Origin: an uncultured Oscillospiraceae bacterium
GTDB taxonomy: Bacteria; Bacillota; Clostridia; Oscillospirales; Oscillospiraceae
Assembly: GCA_910588635.1 (NCBI GenBank)
Contig: CAJUPW010000007.1
Span: forward strand, 36,063 to 100,062
Direction: 5' to 3'
DNA: 64,000 nt
Each line of letters opens with the position of its first letter. Position 1 is the stretch's first letter. This document shows, in pieces, positions 53,028-62,066 of this stretch. The position numbers and the translations under genes were made by a program. The notes under the pieces are model-generated. The model was given only the letters and a program-made list of their open reading frames with translations. It ran no database searches and was not told where the DNA came from.

Positions 53028-53795
53028 TTACCGCCTGCCCAAGAACCGGGTGCCCGCCGCCTTGCCCTCGGCGATGTCGTACAGCCGCTCGGGCCGCTCC
53101 CCGTTGGTGATGACCATGTCGCAGCCCATGGCCGTGACCATCCTGGCCGCCCGCAGCTTGGTCTCCATGCCGCCGGTGGCCAGCTCGCTGCCCTTGCCCC
53201 CGGCCAGGGCCTCGATCTCGGGCGTGACCTCCTCCACCACGGGGATGAGCCGGGCGGCCGGGTCCTTTCGGGGGTCGGCGGTGTACAGCCCCTCGATGTC
53301 GCTGAGCAGCACCAGCAGGTCCGCCCCCACAGAGCGGGCCACAATGGCCCCCAGGGTGTCGTTGTCCCCAACCTTGATCTCGGCGGTGGCCACCGTGTCG
53401 TTCTCGTTGATGACAGGCAAGGCGCCCAGCTCCAGCAGCCGGGCCATGGTGTTCTCAAAGTTCTGCCGCCGGTCATCGTGGTCGATGTCCTCGCTGGTCA
53501 GCAGAATCTGGGCCACCGTGTGGTTGTACTGGGAAAACAGCTTGTCGTAGGTGTACATCAGCTCGCACTGACCCACGGCGGCGGCGGCCTGCTTGGTGGG
53601 CATGTCGGAGGGCCTGCCGGGCAGGTTCAGCTTGCCCACCCCCATGCCGATGGCCCCGGAGGACACCAGAATCATCTCGTGCCCCGCGTTTTTCAGGTCG
53701 GACAGCACCTTCACCAGCTCTTCCACATGGCGGATGTTCAGCCGCCCGGTGGCGTGAGCCAGAGTGGAGGTGCCCACTTTTACAACAATTCGCAT
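53028..53795 (-). CDS. proB: Glutamate 5-kinase
   Basis: 255 residues, the form without a PUA domain. RIVVKVGTSTLAHATGRLNI, VSSGAIGMGVGKLNL, INENDTVATAEIKVGDNDTL and GTGGMETKLRAA-type ATGGMETKLRAARMVTAMGC are family blocks. It is step 1 of proline synthesis. The ATG at 53795 has AGGAG 8 nt before; the longer frame to 53840 has no site. Confidence 0.95.
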   Translation of the reverse strand: MRIVVKVGTSTLAHATGRLNIRHVEELVKVLSDLKNAGHEMILVSSGAIGMGVGKLNLPGRPSDMPTKQAAAAVGQCELMYTYDKLFSQYNHTVAQILLTSEDIDHDDRRQNFENTMARLLELGALPVINENDTVATAEIKVGDNDTLGAIVARSVGADLLVLLSDIEGLYTADPRKDPAARLIPVVEEVTPEIEALAGGKGSELATGGMETKLRAARMVTAMGCDMVITNGERPERLYDIAEGKAAGTRFLGRR

Positions 53796-53841
53796 CAGTT
53801 TTGCTCCTTTGTGGGACCCGCCAGGGGGCGGGCTCCGCATT

Positions 53842-54651
53842 TTATTTTTTAGCCAGCTTCAGCGTCTTTTCATAGGCGGCGATGACGGCGTCCATGGCGG
53901 CGGCGCGCAGGCCCCGCTCCTCCAGAACGCGGACCCCCTGGATGGTGGTGCCGCCGGGGGAACAGACGGCGTCCTTCAGCTCGCCGGGGTGTTTGCCGCT
54001 CTCCAGCACCATGCGGGCGGCCCCCTCGGCCATCTGGGCGGCGTAGGACAGGGCCTTGTCCCGGGGCAGGCCGCAGGCCACCCCACCGTCGGCCAGGGCC
54101 TCGATGAACAGATAGGCGAAGGCGGGGCCGCAGCCGGACACGGCGCTGGCCGCGTCGATCAGCCCCTCGGGCACCGGGTCCACCAGCCCGGCGGGTTGAA
54201 GCAAGGCGGCGAAGCTGTCCAGCTCCTCCATGGTCACCCCCAGCCCGCAGTACTGGATCACGCCCGCCCCAATGGCGGCGGGGGTGTTGGGCATCATGCG
54301 GATGACGGGACAGTCCATGTCCAGAATGTCCCGGATGTGCTCGCAGGACAGCCCGGCGGCCATGGTGACCAGGATAAAGCGGTCCTCCCGCTTGCGCAGA
54401 ACAGGCTCCAGAGGGTCCAGTACCAGCTGCATCATCTGGGGCTTCACCCCCAGGAAGATAAGCTGGGCGGAACGGGCGATCTCCTCGTTGGTGGAGGGGG
54501 CGGCGCCGGGGAGCTGGGCGGCCAGAGACTCCGCCTTGATGGGGGTGCGGTTGGCCAGCAGCACCCGCTGGGCCTGCCTGCTCCAAGCCGCCGCCCAGGC
54601 GATGGCGGACCCCATATTGCCGGTGCCGATGAAGCCGATGGTCTGATACAT
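53842..54651 (-). CDS. proC: Pyrroline-5-carboxylate reductase
   Basis: 269 residues. N-terminal dinucleotide motif IGFIGTGNMGSAIAWAAAWS, then IFLGVKPQMMQLVL, RMMPNTPAAIGAGVIQYC and SGCGPAFAYLFIEALADGGV, and PGGTTIQGVRVLEERGL. It is the last step of proline synthesis. It lies 46 nt upstream of proB in one operon. Confidence 0.95.
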   Translation of the reverse strand: MYQTIGFIGTGNMGSAIAWAAAWSRQAQRVLLANRTPIKAESLAAQLPGAAPSTNEEIARSAQLIFLGVKPQMMQLVLDPLEPVLRKREDRFILVTMAAGLSCEHIRDILDMDCPVIRMMPNTPAAIGAGVIQYCGLGVTMEELDSFAALLQPAGLVDPVPEGLIDAASAVSGCGPAFAYLFIEALADGGVACGLPRDKALSYAAQMAEGAARMVLESGKHPGELKDAVCSPGGTTIQGVRVLEERGLRAAAMDAVIAAYEKTLKLAKK

Positions 54652-54741
54652 GATATGTTCCCCCTGTCGGTGACGTTTTGCCCGATTATACCACGAAACA
54701 GCCGGATAGTACAGCTTTAAAAAATCTTAATCATTTCTTAA

Positions 54742-54795
54742 TTGCATTTTCGCCGCCGGCGCTGTATACTCGCTGTACTAATACAGTTAGTACAG
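54742..54795 (+). promoter_or_regulatory. Promoter and GntR operator of the gntR-ABC operon
   Basis: TTGCAT (54742-54747), 17 bp, TATACT (54765-54770), followed directly by a perfect 9-bp inverted repeat CTGTACTAA (54773-54781) and TTAGTACAG (54787-54795). An operator there would block transcription, as in YtrA-type autoregulation. Confidence 0.85.
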
Positions 54796-54817
54796 TGTCC
54801 GGAAAGGAGGAGCTGTG

Positions 54818-55192
54818 ATGTTGAATTTAGACTACCGGGACGCCCGCCCCATCTATGAGCAGGTGAAGGACGGCCTGCGGCGGCTGATGGTGACGGGGGT
54901 CATCCGGGAGGGGGAGAAGCTGCCCTCAGTCCGCACCATGGCGGGGACCCTGGCCATCAACCCCAACACCATCCAGCGGGCCTACGAGGCTCTGGAGGCG
55001 GAGGGGTACGTCTACTCCGTCCCCGGCAAGGGCTCCTTCGCCGCCCCCAACACGGGGGTGGACGAGGGACGGAAAGACGGGCTGCTCCAGACCTTCGATC
55101 AGACAGCGGGAGAGCTGCTGTTCCTGGGGGTCAGCGGAGAGGCGCTCTGGGCCCGCATCCGGGCCCTGGAAGGGGGAGAGAAACATGATTAA
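54818..55192 (+). CDS. GntR-family (YtrA type) regulator
   Basis: 124 residues. DARPIYEQVKDGLRRLMVTG, EGEKLPSVRTMAGTLAINPN and TIQRAYEALEAEGYVYSVPG form the winged HTH; the short C-terminal tail lacks an effector domain, as in YtrA. It usually represses its own ABC operon and is relieved by cell-wall antibiotics. ATG 54818 with AAAGGAGG 7 nt before. The ABC gene starts 8 nt before its end. Confidence 0.92.
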   Translation: MLNLDYRDARPIYEQVKDGLRRLMVTGVIREGEKLPSVRTMAGTLAINPNTIQRAYEALEAEGYVYSVPGKGSFAAPNTGVDEGRKDGLLQTFDQTAGELLFLGVSGEALWARIRALEGGEKHD

Positions 55193-56087
55193 GGTAATCA
55201 ACGTGGTAAAGACTTTCGACGGCTTCCGGGCCCTGGACGGCCTGACCATGACGGTGGAGAAGGGCTCCATTTACGGCCTGGTCGGCCCCAACGGGGCGGG
55301 CAAATCCACCATCCTGCGGCACATTATGGGTATCTACCGGCCCGACTCGGGCTCCGTGCTGGTGGACGGGGATCAGGTCTACGAAAATCCGGCGGTGAAG
55401 GCGAAAATTGCCGCCATCCCCGACGAGCTGTACTACTTCAACTCCGCCTCCACCCGGGACATGATGCGCTTTTACCGGGGGATGTACCCCAGCTTCGACG
55501 TGAAGCGGTACGAGGCTCTGGCCGAGGCTTTCCCCGAGGTGGACGAAAAGCTGCCCATCCGGCGGCTGTCCAAGGGGATGCAGAAGCAGTCCGCCTTCCG
55601 GCTGGCCCTGTGCTGCAACCCGGAGGTGCTGGTGCTGGACGAGCCAGTGGACGGCCTGGACCCGGTGATGCGCCGTCAGGTGTGGACCCTCCTCATGGGG
55701 GACGTGGCCCAGCGGGGGACCACGGTGCTGGTCTCCTCCCACAACCTGCGGGAGCTGGAGGACGTGTGCGACCATGTGGGCATCCTCAGCCACGGCAAGG
55801 TGCTGCTGGAGCGCTCCCTCACCGATTTGCAGGACAACGTGGTCAAGCTCCAGATCGCCTTTGCCGGCGGGGAGCTGCCCGAGCTGCCAAAGGACCTGAA
55901 CGTGCTCCATACCTCTCAGATCGGGCGGGTGTTTACCCTCATCGTCCGGGGAAATCCGGCGGAGATCAAGACCCGTATGGCGGTATTTGCCCCCATCCTC
56001 ATGGAGGCCCTGCCTCTGAGCCTGGAGGAAATTTTCATCTATGAACTGGGAGGTGAGGACTATGCGGTCCGCGACATCGTACTTTAA
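55185..56087 (+). CDS. ABC transporter ATP-binding protein
   Basis: 300 residues. Walker A GLVGPNGAGKSTILRHI, signature RLSKGMQKQSAFRLALC (LSKGM), Walker B VLVLDEPVDGLDPV and switch His VSSHNLRELE. Partner of the permease that overlaps its end by 26 nt. Substrate unknown. Confidence 0.93.
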   Translation: MIKVINVVKTFDGFRALDGLTMTVEKGSIYGLVGPNGAGKSTILRHIMGIYRPDSGSVLVDGDQVYENPAVKAKIAAIPDELYYFNSASTRDMMRFYRGMYPSFDVKRYEALAEAFPEVDEKLPIRRLSKGMQKQSAFRLALCCNPEVLVLDEPVDGLDPVMRRQVWTLLMGDVAQRGTTVLVSSHNLRELEDVCDHVGILSHGKVLLERSLTDLQDNVVKLQIAFAGGELPELPKDLNVLHTSQIGRVFTLIVRGNPAEIKTRMAVFAPILMEALPLSLEEIFIYELGGEDYAVRDIVL

Positions 56088-57996
56088 CGGCACCCTCTAC
56101 CGCAAGACCCTGGCCCGCTTCTGGCCCCTGTGGGGACTGTGGGGGCTGGGCTGGCTGTTTCTGGCACCTCTGCGCCTGCTCAACCTCTACTTCAACGCTT
56201 ACCACTCGCCGATTATCAGTGCTCAGGACTACCTGCTGAATGAAGCCCGGGAATTGCCCTCCATGCTGTCCCCCGGCGTGTTTCTGGCCTTGCTCTTCGC
56301 CGTCCTGTGCGCCATGGCGGTGTTCGGCTACCTCTATAACCACCGCTCGGCCTGCTGGACCCACGCCCTCCCCATGCGGCGGGAGGCCCTGTTCACCACC
56401 CAGTATCTGGTGGGGCTGAGCATGATGCTCCTGCCCCTGCTGGCGGCGGCGGTCCTCACCGCCATCGTGGAGGTCTCCTTCCTGCCCATGGAGAACTGGG
56501 GCGAGGTCTTGGCCGCCCTGCTTACCTGGCTGCTGGCCCAGTGCGGGCTGTGCCTGTTCTTCTTCTCCTTCGCCGCCTTCTGCGCTATGTTCACCGGACA
56601 TATCCTGGCCTTGCCCGCCTTCTACGGTATTCTGAACGGTCTGGCGGCGGGCCTGTGGTTCCTGGTGGACGCTTTGATGAACGAGTTCTTCTACGGCTAT
56701 GCGGGCACCCGCGGGGCGCTGACGGTGGTGGAGTATCTCACCCCGGCTGAAGCCCTGACGCAGGCGGTCAGATGGTGGACTGAGGACGGTCTCTCCTCCC
56801 CCGGCGTCGTAGCGGGCTACGCCGTCGTGGGCGTGGGGCTGGCCCTTGTCTCCCTGTACGTCTACCGCCGCCGGCATGTGGAGACCGCCGGAGACGTGGT
56901 GGCCGTGGCGGTGGTCAGGCCCCTGTTCAAATACGGGGTGTCCTTCTGCTCCGGGCTGGCCTTCGGCATGTTCACCGCCGCCTTCTTCGGCTGGAGCGAC
57001 CTGCCCGTCCTCATCCCCTGTATCCTGGTCTGGACGGTCGTCGGCTGTTTCGCCGCCGAGATGCTCCTGAAAAAGTCCTTCCGGGTGCTCAAGGCCTGGA
57101 GAGGAGCGGCGGTGATGGCCGCCGTGGTGCTGGCGCTGTGTCTGGTCTGTCTGATGGACGTGTTCGGCGTGGTGAACCGGGTGCCCGCCGCCGCCCGGGT
57201 GCAGTCCGTCCATGTGGAAATTGACATGGGCTACCCCTACGACGCCGGCCGGACCTTGAGCGCCGATTTCACCGATGTGGTGCAGATCGAAAAGGTCCTC
57301 GCCCTTCACCGGGCCATTGTGGACCACCGGGAGGACGAGGGCCGGGGCTTCGACTCCAGGAGCGACTACACCTCCGCCTGTTTCACCTACACCCTGTCCG
57401 GCGGCGGCAAGCTGGACCGGCGCTACCGCAGCGTCCCCATCCGCGCGGAGGACCTGAACACCAAGGGTACTGTCGCCTACGCCTTGAGCCAGATTGCTGG
57501 GGACCGGGAGCTGGCAGCGATAGCCTATGACTTCGACGGCTTCCTGAAGGACGCCCGCCTCACCTCCGCCTACCTGGACAGGGTCTATCTGGATGAGAGG
57601 GCCTACAGCGAGACCCTTTACCTGGACGACTACCGCCAGGAGCTGTGGGACGCGGTGCAGCGGGACTTTGCCGTAGGCAATATCGGCGCGCGTTACCTCT
57701 TTGACAACGACCGGGTCCGCAGAGAGAACACCTACCAGACCGACCTGATCTTTGAGGTGTCCGGCGACCGCGGCGAGGCCGCCGGGCCCGCCTCCAACGG
57801 GGAGGTCTATTACGAAACCCGATCCTCCAACCGTTACCTTGCCATCACACTCAGCCCCAACGCCCGGAATACCCTGGCCGTGCTGGAAAAGGCCGGCATC
57901 TTTGAGGAGGGGTACTCCTTGCTCCCTTGGGATACCGGCTACGACCCCCAATACCCGGACACGGCGGCCGGCGGCGAGGGAGAGATCATCTACTGA
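56062..57996 (+). CDS. ABC transporter permease
   Basis: 644 residues from ATG 56062 (GGAGGTGAGGACT before it). About ten hydrophobic segments in the first 370 residues (PLWGLWGLGWLFLAPLRLLN; LFAVLCAMAVFGYLYN; LVGLSMMLLPLLAAAVLTAI and others) with a large extracellular C-terminal part (about 380-644). This size resembles the YtrF/YtrC-like permeases of GntR-controlled systems. Confidence 0.85.
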   Translation: MRSATSYFNGTLYRKTLARFWPLWGLWGLGWLFLAPLRLLNLYFNAYHSPIISAQDYLLNEARELPSMLSPGVFLALLFAVLCAMAVFGYLYNHRSACWTHALPMRREALFTTQYLVGLSMMLLPLLAAAVLTAIVEVSFLPMENWGEVLAALLTWLLAQCGLCLFFFSFAAFCAMFTGHILALPAFYGILNGLAAGLWFLVDALMNEFFYGYAGTRGALTVVEYLTPAEALTQAVRWWTEDGLSSPGVVAGYAVVGVGLALVSLYVYRRRHVETAGDVVAVAVVRPLFKYGVSFCSGLAFGMFTAAFFGWSDLPVLIPCILVWTVVGCFAAEMLLKKSFRVLKAWRGAAVMAAVVLALCLVCLMDVFGVVNRVPAAARVQSVHVEIDMGYPYDAGRTLSADFTDVVQIEKVLALHRAIVDHREDEGRGFDSRSDYTSACFTYTLSGGGKLDRRYRSVPIRAEDLNTKGTVAYALSQIAGDRELAAIAYDFDGFLKDARLTSAYLDRVYLDERAYSETLYLDDYRQELWDAVQRDFAVGNIGARYLFDNDRVRRENTYQTDLIFEVSGDRGEAAGPASNGEVYYETRSSNRYLAITLSPNARNTLAVLEKAGIFEEGYSLLPWDTGYDPQYPDTAAGGEGEIIY

Positions 57997-58003
57997 GAAT
58001 GAA

Positions 58004-58030
58004 GGGGACGGCCGCTGCGCCGTCCCCTTT
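58004..58030 (+). terminator. Terminator of the gntR-ABC operon
   Basis: GGGGACGGC (58004-58012) with GCCGTCCCC (58019-58027) and TTTC. Confidence 0.85.
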
Positions 58031-58093
58031 CATCCATACCGCGATCCAAATCGGGGCGGGGCCCGCCCCCCACGTTTTCCCGCAAAAATCTTA

Positions 58094-58122
58094 TTGCTTT
58101 TTGGACGGCTCTCCGGTATAAT
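58094..58122 (+). promoter_or_regulatory. thl promoter
   Basis: TTGCTT (58094-58099), 17 bp, TATAAT (58117-58122), 70 nt before the ATG. Confidence 0.8.
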
Positions 58123-58192
58123 GGTGAGTAAGAGCGGTTATCCTGGGCGTTTCACGAAATGCCCCATTAAAAATCAGGAGGTAACATACATC

Positions 58193-59449
58193 ATGAGAGA
58201 AGTTTATGTCGTCAACTGCTGCCGTACCGCCATCGGTTCCTTCGGCGGGTCCCTGAAGGATGTTCCTGCCGCCGATCTGGGCGCCGCCGCCATCAAAGAA
58301 GCCCTGAACCGGGCCAATGTGAAGCCCGAGAACGTGGACGAGGTCATGTTCGGCTGCATCCTCACCGCCGGCCTGGGCCAGAACCCCGCCCGTCAGGCCG
58401 CCCTGAAGGCCGGCGTGCCCTACGGCGTCCCTGCCTACACCGTGGGCATGGTGTGCGGCTCCGGCATGAAATCCGTCATCGAGGCCGGCCGCACCATCGG
58501 CTGCGGCGACGCTGAGATCATCGTGGCCGGCGGAATGGAGAATATGTCCGCCGCCCCCTACGCCCTCCCCGCCGCCCGCTGGGGCGCCCGTATGGGTGAC
58601 AACAAGATGAAGGACACCATGATCTCCGACGGCCTGTGGGATGTGTACAACAACTACCACATGGGCACCACCGCTGAGAACATCTGCGACGTGTGGGGCA
58701 TCACCCGTGAGGAGCTGGACGAGTTCGGCTACAACTCCCAGAAGAAGGCCGCCGACGCTATTGAGGCCGGCAAGTTTGACGACGAGATCGTCCCCGTGAT
58801 GGTCAAGCAGAAGAAGGAAATGGTGGAGTTCAAGGTGGACGAGTTCCCCCGTCTGTCCCCCATGGATAAGCTGGCCAAGCTGCGCGGCGCATTCCCCTGC
58901 GGCCCCGAGGGCGTGGAGGACGAGATCGTCCACACCTTCCAGCCCGCCGGCATCCACGAGGCCGACGCCAAGAAGCATGTCCAGCGGGTGACCGCCGGTC
59001 AGGCCTCCGGCATCAACGACGGCGCCGCCGCCCTGGTGCTGGCCTCCAAGGAGGCCGTGGAGAAGTACGGCCTGAAGCCCATGGCCAAGCTGGTCTCCTG
59101 GGGTCAGGGCGGCGTGGACCCCAAGATCATGGGCGTGGGCCCCGTGCCCGCCTCCCGTCAGGCCATGGAGAAGGCCGGCCTGAAGATTGAGGACATGGAC
59201 CTGATCGAGGCCAACGAGGCCTTTGCCGCCCAGTCCATCGCCGTGGCCCGTGAGCTGGGCTTCGACATGAGCAAGGTCAATGTCAACGGCGGCGCTATTG
59301 CCCTGGGCCACCCCGTGGGCGCCTCCGGCGCGCGCATCATCGTCACTCTGCTGCACGAGATGGCCAAGCGGGACAACGCCAAGAAGGGACTTGCCACCCT
59401 GTGCATCGGCGGCGGCATGGGTGTTGCCACCATTTTCGAGAAGTGCTGA
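58193..59449 (+). CDS. thl: Acetyl-CoA C-acetyltransferase (thiolase)
   Basis: 418 residues. Catalytic Cys in VGMVCGSGMKSVIEAG, then IEANEAFAAQSIAV, NVNGGAIALGHPVGASGARI (His) and TLCIGGGMGVATIF (second Cys). It condenses two acetyl-CoA to acetoacetyl-CoA, the entry to butyrate formation. No other butyrate genes are adjacent. The strong promoter and strikingly regular codon use fit high expression. ATG 58193 with AGGAGG 9 nt before. Confidence 0.95.
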   Translation: MREVYVVNCCRTAIGSFGGSLKDVPAADLGAAAIKEALNRANVKPENVDEVMFGCILTAGLGQNPARQAALKAGVPYGVPAYTVGMVCGSGMKSVIEAGRTIGCGDAEIIVAGGMENMSAAPYALPAARWGARMGDNKMKDTMISDGLWDVYNNYHMGTTAENICDVWGITREELDEFGYNSQKKAADAIEAGKFDDEIVPVMVKQKKEMVEFKVDEFPRLSPMDKLAKLRGAFPCGPEGVEDEIVHTFQPAGIHEADAKKHVQRVTAGQASGINDGAAALVLASKEAVEKYGLKPMAKLVSWGQGGVDPKIMGVGPVPASRQAMEKAGLKIEDMDLIEANEAFAAQSIAVARELGFDMSKVNVNGGAIALGHPVGASGARIIVTLLHEMAKRDNAKKGLATLCIGGGMGVATIFEKC

Positions 59450-59465
59450 ACTGATTGAACGCTTA

Positions 59466-59499
59466 CCCGGCCTGGAGCTTCTGCTCCGGGCCGGGTTTT
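59466..59499 (+). terminator. thl terminator
   Basis: CCCGGCC (59466-59472) with GGCCGGG (59489-59495) and an inner GGAG/CTCC pairing, then TTTT. Confidence 0.9.
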
Positions 59500-59504
59500 G
59501 TGTG

Positions 59505-60371
59505 TTAAGAATCAAATCTGGGGTCCGGCAGGGCGAGGGCGATGGATTTGGGGATGACGGCGCCGGGGGCGGGCTCCGTCTCCACCTGGATGGCGGTCAG
59601 GCTGAGGGAGGGATAGTGAATTTCAGGCGTGATGGTAAACACGGCGTCTAAAATTGTCAGTTCCCGGCCGGTCCCCTTTTCCCGTAGGACGGGCAGGACG
59701 GTGACCGATTCTCCCTGGTAGCCGGTCAGGGTCAAAGAGGCCTTGCCGGTTTTTGGGTCGGCGGTCAGGTATTCGAAGCGGGGCGGAGGGTCGCCGTCCC
59801 CGGGCTGTCCCCCGGGCTCCAGCCACCAGGGCTTGGCCCGGCCCTGGATTCTGGCGGTATAGCCGATGACGGTCCACCCCTTGAACTGTTGTACCGGACG
59901 CAGGGTGAAGTCCAGGGTCAGGTCCTGGTCCCCCTCATACCAGGGGAAGCCCAGTTCCATGTCGCTGAGTTCACACTCCGCTGTCTGGAAGAGCTCCCGA
60001 TCATAGCAGGAGACATATTCCTCATTCAAAGCGGCCTGCTGCTCCAGCACCCGGACCTGGGACCACAGCGTCCCCACCAGAATGGACAGAATCAGGATGG
60101 CCGCCCCCATCCCGGCCAGAAGCAGCTTCATCCGCCGGGGCGTTCTGGAATGGGCGGCGGGGGTCGGGACGGGCTGCTCCACCCCCAGCAGCTGGCCCAC
60201 AGTGAGGCCAAAGAGCTTGGACAGGGCGATGAGCTTGTCCAACTCCGGGATGGTCTGGTCCCCCTCCCACTTGCTGATGGCCTGGCGGGATACCCCCATC
60301 CTCTCCCCCAGCTCCTCCTGTGAGAGGTTCAGCCCCTTGCGGAGCTCCTGAATGCGTTGACCCAATGTCAT
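59505..60371 (-). CDS. XRE-HTH membrane protein with extracytoplasmic domain
   Basis: 288 residues. N-terminal HTH (LNLSQEELGERMGVSRQAIS, KWEGDQTIPELDKLIALSKL), linker, one transmembrane helix (about 81-103, LLLAGMGAAILILSILVGTL) and an outer domain of about 185 residues with beta-rich pattern (DLTLDFTLRPVQQFKGWTVI). This form couples a DNA-binding part to a membrane sensor. It ends 6 nt from the thl terminator, converging with it. Confidence 0.82.
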   Translation of the reverse strand: MTLGQRIQELRKGLNLSQEELGERMGVSRQAISKWEGDQTIPELDKLIALSKLFGLTVGQLLGVEQPVPTPAAHSRTPRRMKLLLAGMGAAILILSILVGTLWSQVRVLEQQAALNEEYVSCYDRELFQTAECELSDMELGFPWYEGDQDLTLDFTLRPVQQFKGWTVIGYTARIQGRAKPWWLEPGGQPGDGDPPPRFEYLTADPKTGKASLTLTGYQGESVTVLPVLREKGTGRELTILDAVFTITPEIHYPSLSLTAIQVETEPAPGAVIPKSIALALPDPRFDS

Positions 60372-60487
60372 AGCGGCCGCCTCCTTTCAATTTCTGCCCT
60401 AAGCATACCCGGTTGACAGGATTTTGGCAACCAGCCGCCGGGTTCTTTTTGTCAACGGCAGGTTGCGGGCCTTGGGACGCAAGGGCT

Positions 60488-60513
60488 TGAGGAAAATTTT
60501 CGCCGCGCATAAT
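60488..60513 (+). promoter_or_regulatory. Possible forespore (sigma-G/F-like) promoter of the ger operon
   Basis: TGAGGA (60488-60493), 14 bp, CATAAT (60508-60513). The -10 resembles the sigma-G CATnnTA pattern, the -35 is weak, and no good sigma-A site is seen. ger operons are sigma-G dependent in Bacillus. Confidence 0.45.
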
Positions 60514-60557
60514 TTCCCCCTCCCTTTGGCACACTAAGCCGAAAGGAGGGGTTTTTT

Positions 60558-62066
60558 ATGTCCAAACAGCGTGAGGGCGGCGTGCCCCATCCCAGACAGG
60601 AGCCCCGCATCCCCGGCCCGCTTTCCCTGGCGCGGCTGGAGGAGGTCTTTTCCGACTGTGTGGACTTTAAAAAACGGGAGGTCTACCTCCACGGGGACAG
60701 CGGCCGCAAGGCTACGGTGTGCTACATCGACGGCCAGGCCCGGTCGGAGCGGCTGAACGACTATGTCCTGCGCCCCCTGGCCCAGGACCCCATGCTGGCA
60801 TCCGCACCGGAGAGCGAGCTTTTCAGCCTGATGGAGCGGGGGGCGCTCTACGCCCACGGGGCGAAGCGGGAGACCGAGCCCGACCCGGTGGTGTTTGCCC
60901 TCATCGACGGAAGCTGCGCCCTGTTCCTGGAGGGCCGGGACGACTGCCTGGTGTTCCCGGTGGCCACCGAGGAGAAGCGCTCCGTGGGCGAGCCGGAGAA
61001 CGAGCCCGCCCTGAAGGGAGCACGGGACTCCTTTGTGGAGAGCCTGCGCACCAACACCTCGCTGGTCCGCCGCCGCCTCCGGGCCCCGGAGCTGAAGGTC
61101 CGGGAGCACATCGTGGGCCGGCAGTCCCTCACCCCGGTGGATATGCTCTGGATCGACGGCATCGCCGACCCGGACACGGTGGCGCTGCTGTCCGAGCGGC
61201 TGGAGGGCATCGACATCGACGGCGTGGAGGCGGCGGGCAGTCTGGAGGAGTACCTGGTGGACGCGGCCAGGTCCCCCTTCCCCATGATGCCCTACACCCA
61301 GCGGCCCGACCGCTTTTGCCAGGGTCTGCTGGAGGGGCGGGTGGGGCTGCTGGCCGACGGCATCCCCCTGGGCTGGATCCTCCCCGGCACCATCGACCAG
61401 TTCTTCAAAACCGGCCAGGACCGGGCCTATCACTGGCTGGTGGCCTCCGCGCTCAGCCTGATCCGCTGGCTGTGCTGTCTGCTCACACTGCTGGTGCCCG
61501 GGCTGTATATCGCCCTGGTCACCTTCCATCCGGAGGCCATCCCTCCCAAGCTGGCATTGTCCATTGTGGCCGCCAAGCAGGAGGTGCCCTTCTCCACCAT
61601 CTTCGAGGTGCTCATCATGCTGCTGTCCTTTGAGGTCATCCAGGAGGCCGGCCTGCGCCTGCCCGGCCCAATCGGGGCCACCGTCTCCATCCTGGGCGGG
61701 CTGGTGGTGGGCAACGCGGCGGTGGACGCCCATATCGTCTCCCCCGCCGTCCTGATCGCGGTGGCTGTCGCCGGGGTGGCGGGCTACACCATGCCGTCTC
61801 AGGACTTCGGCAACGCCTTGCGGCTGTGGCGGTTCCTGCTGGCCATTCTGGCCAGCGCCGGCGGACTCATCGGCCTGTCTCTGGGCTGTGCGGGGCTCAT
61901 CTATCACCTGGCGGGGCTGGAATCCTTCGGCGTGCCCTACCTGGCTCCCTTCACCACCGGGACGAGGGTGCCACGGGGGCACCCCAGCCTCTTCCGTCTG
62001 CCTCTGCCCAGGATGAAATGGCGGGACGGCCCCGTCAAAACCCGAAACAGGAGGAACCAGCGATGA
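60558..62066 (+). CDS. gerAA: Spore germination receptor subunit A (GerAA-like)
   Basis: 502 residues. N-terminal soluble part with LEEVFSDCVDFKKREVYLHG, then VFPVATEEKRSVGEPENEPA, LKGARDSFVESLRTNTSLVR, and TMGKRS-type CPYTQRPDRFCQGLLEGRVG; C-terminal membrane part with LIRWLCCLLTLLVPGLYIAL, PGPIGATVSILGGLVVGNAA and further helices. GerAA forms the nutrient receptor in the spore inner membrane. A strong AAAGGAGGGG precedes the ATG. It overlaps gerAC by 4 nt. Confidence 0.93.
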   Translation: MSKQREGGVPHPRQEPRIPGPLSLARLEEVFSDCVDFKKREVYLHGDSGRKATVCYIDGQARSERLNDYVLRPLAQDPMLASAPESELFSLMERGALYAHGAKRETEPDPVVFALIDGSCALFLEGRDDCLVFPVATEEKRSVGEPENEPALKGARDSFVESLRTNTSLVRRRLRAPELKVREHIVGRQSLTPVDMLWIDGIADPDTVALLSERLEGIDIDGVEAAGSLEEYLVDAARSPFPMMPYTQRPDRFCQGLLEGRVGLLADGIPLGWILPGTIDQFFKTGQDRAYHWLVASALSLIRWLCCLLTLLVPGLYIALVTFHPEAIPPKLALSIVAAKQEVPFSTIFEVLIMLLSFEVIQEAGLRLPGPIGATVSILGGLVVGNAAVDAHIVSPAVLIAVAVAGVAGYTMPSQDFGNALRLWRFLLAILASAGGLIGLSLGCAGLIYHLAGLESFGVPYLAPFTTGTRVPRGHPSLFRLPLPRMKWRDGPVKTRNRRNQR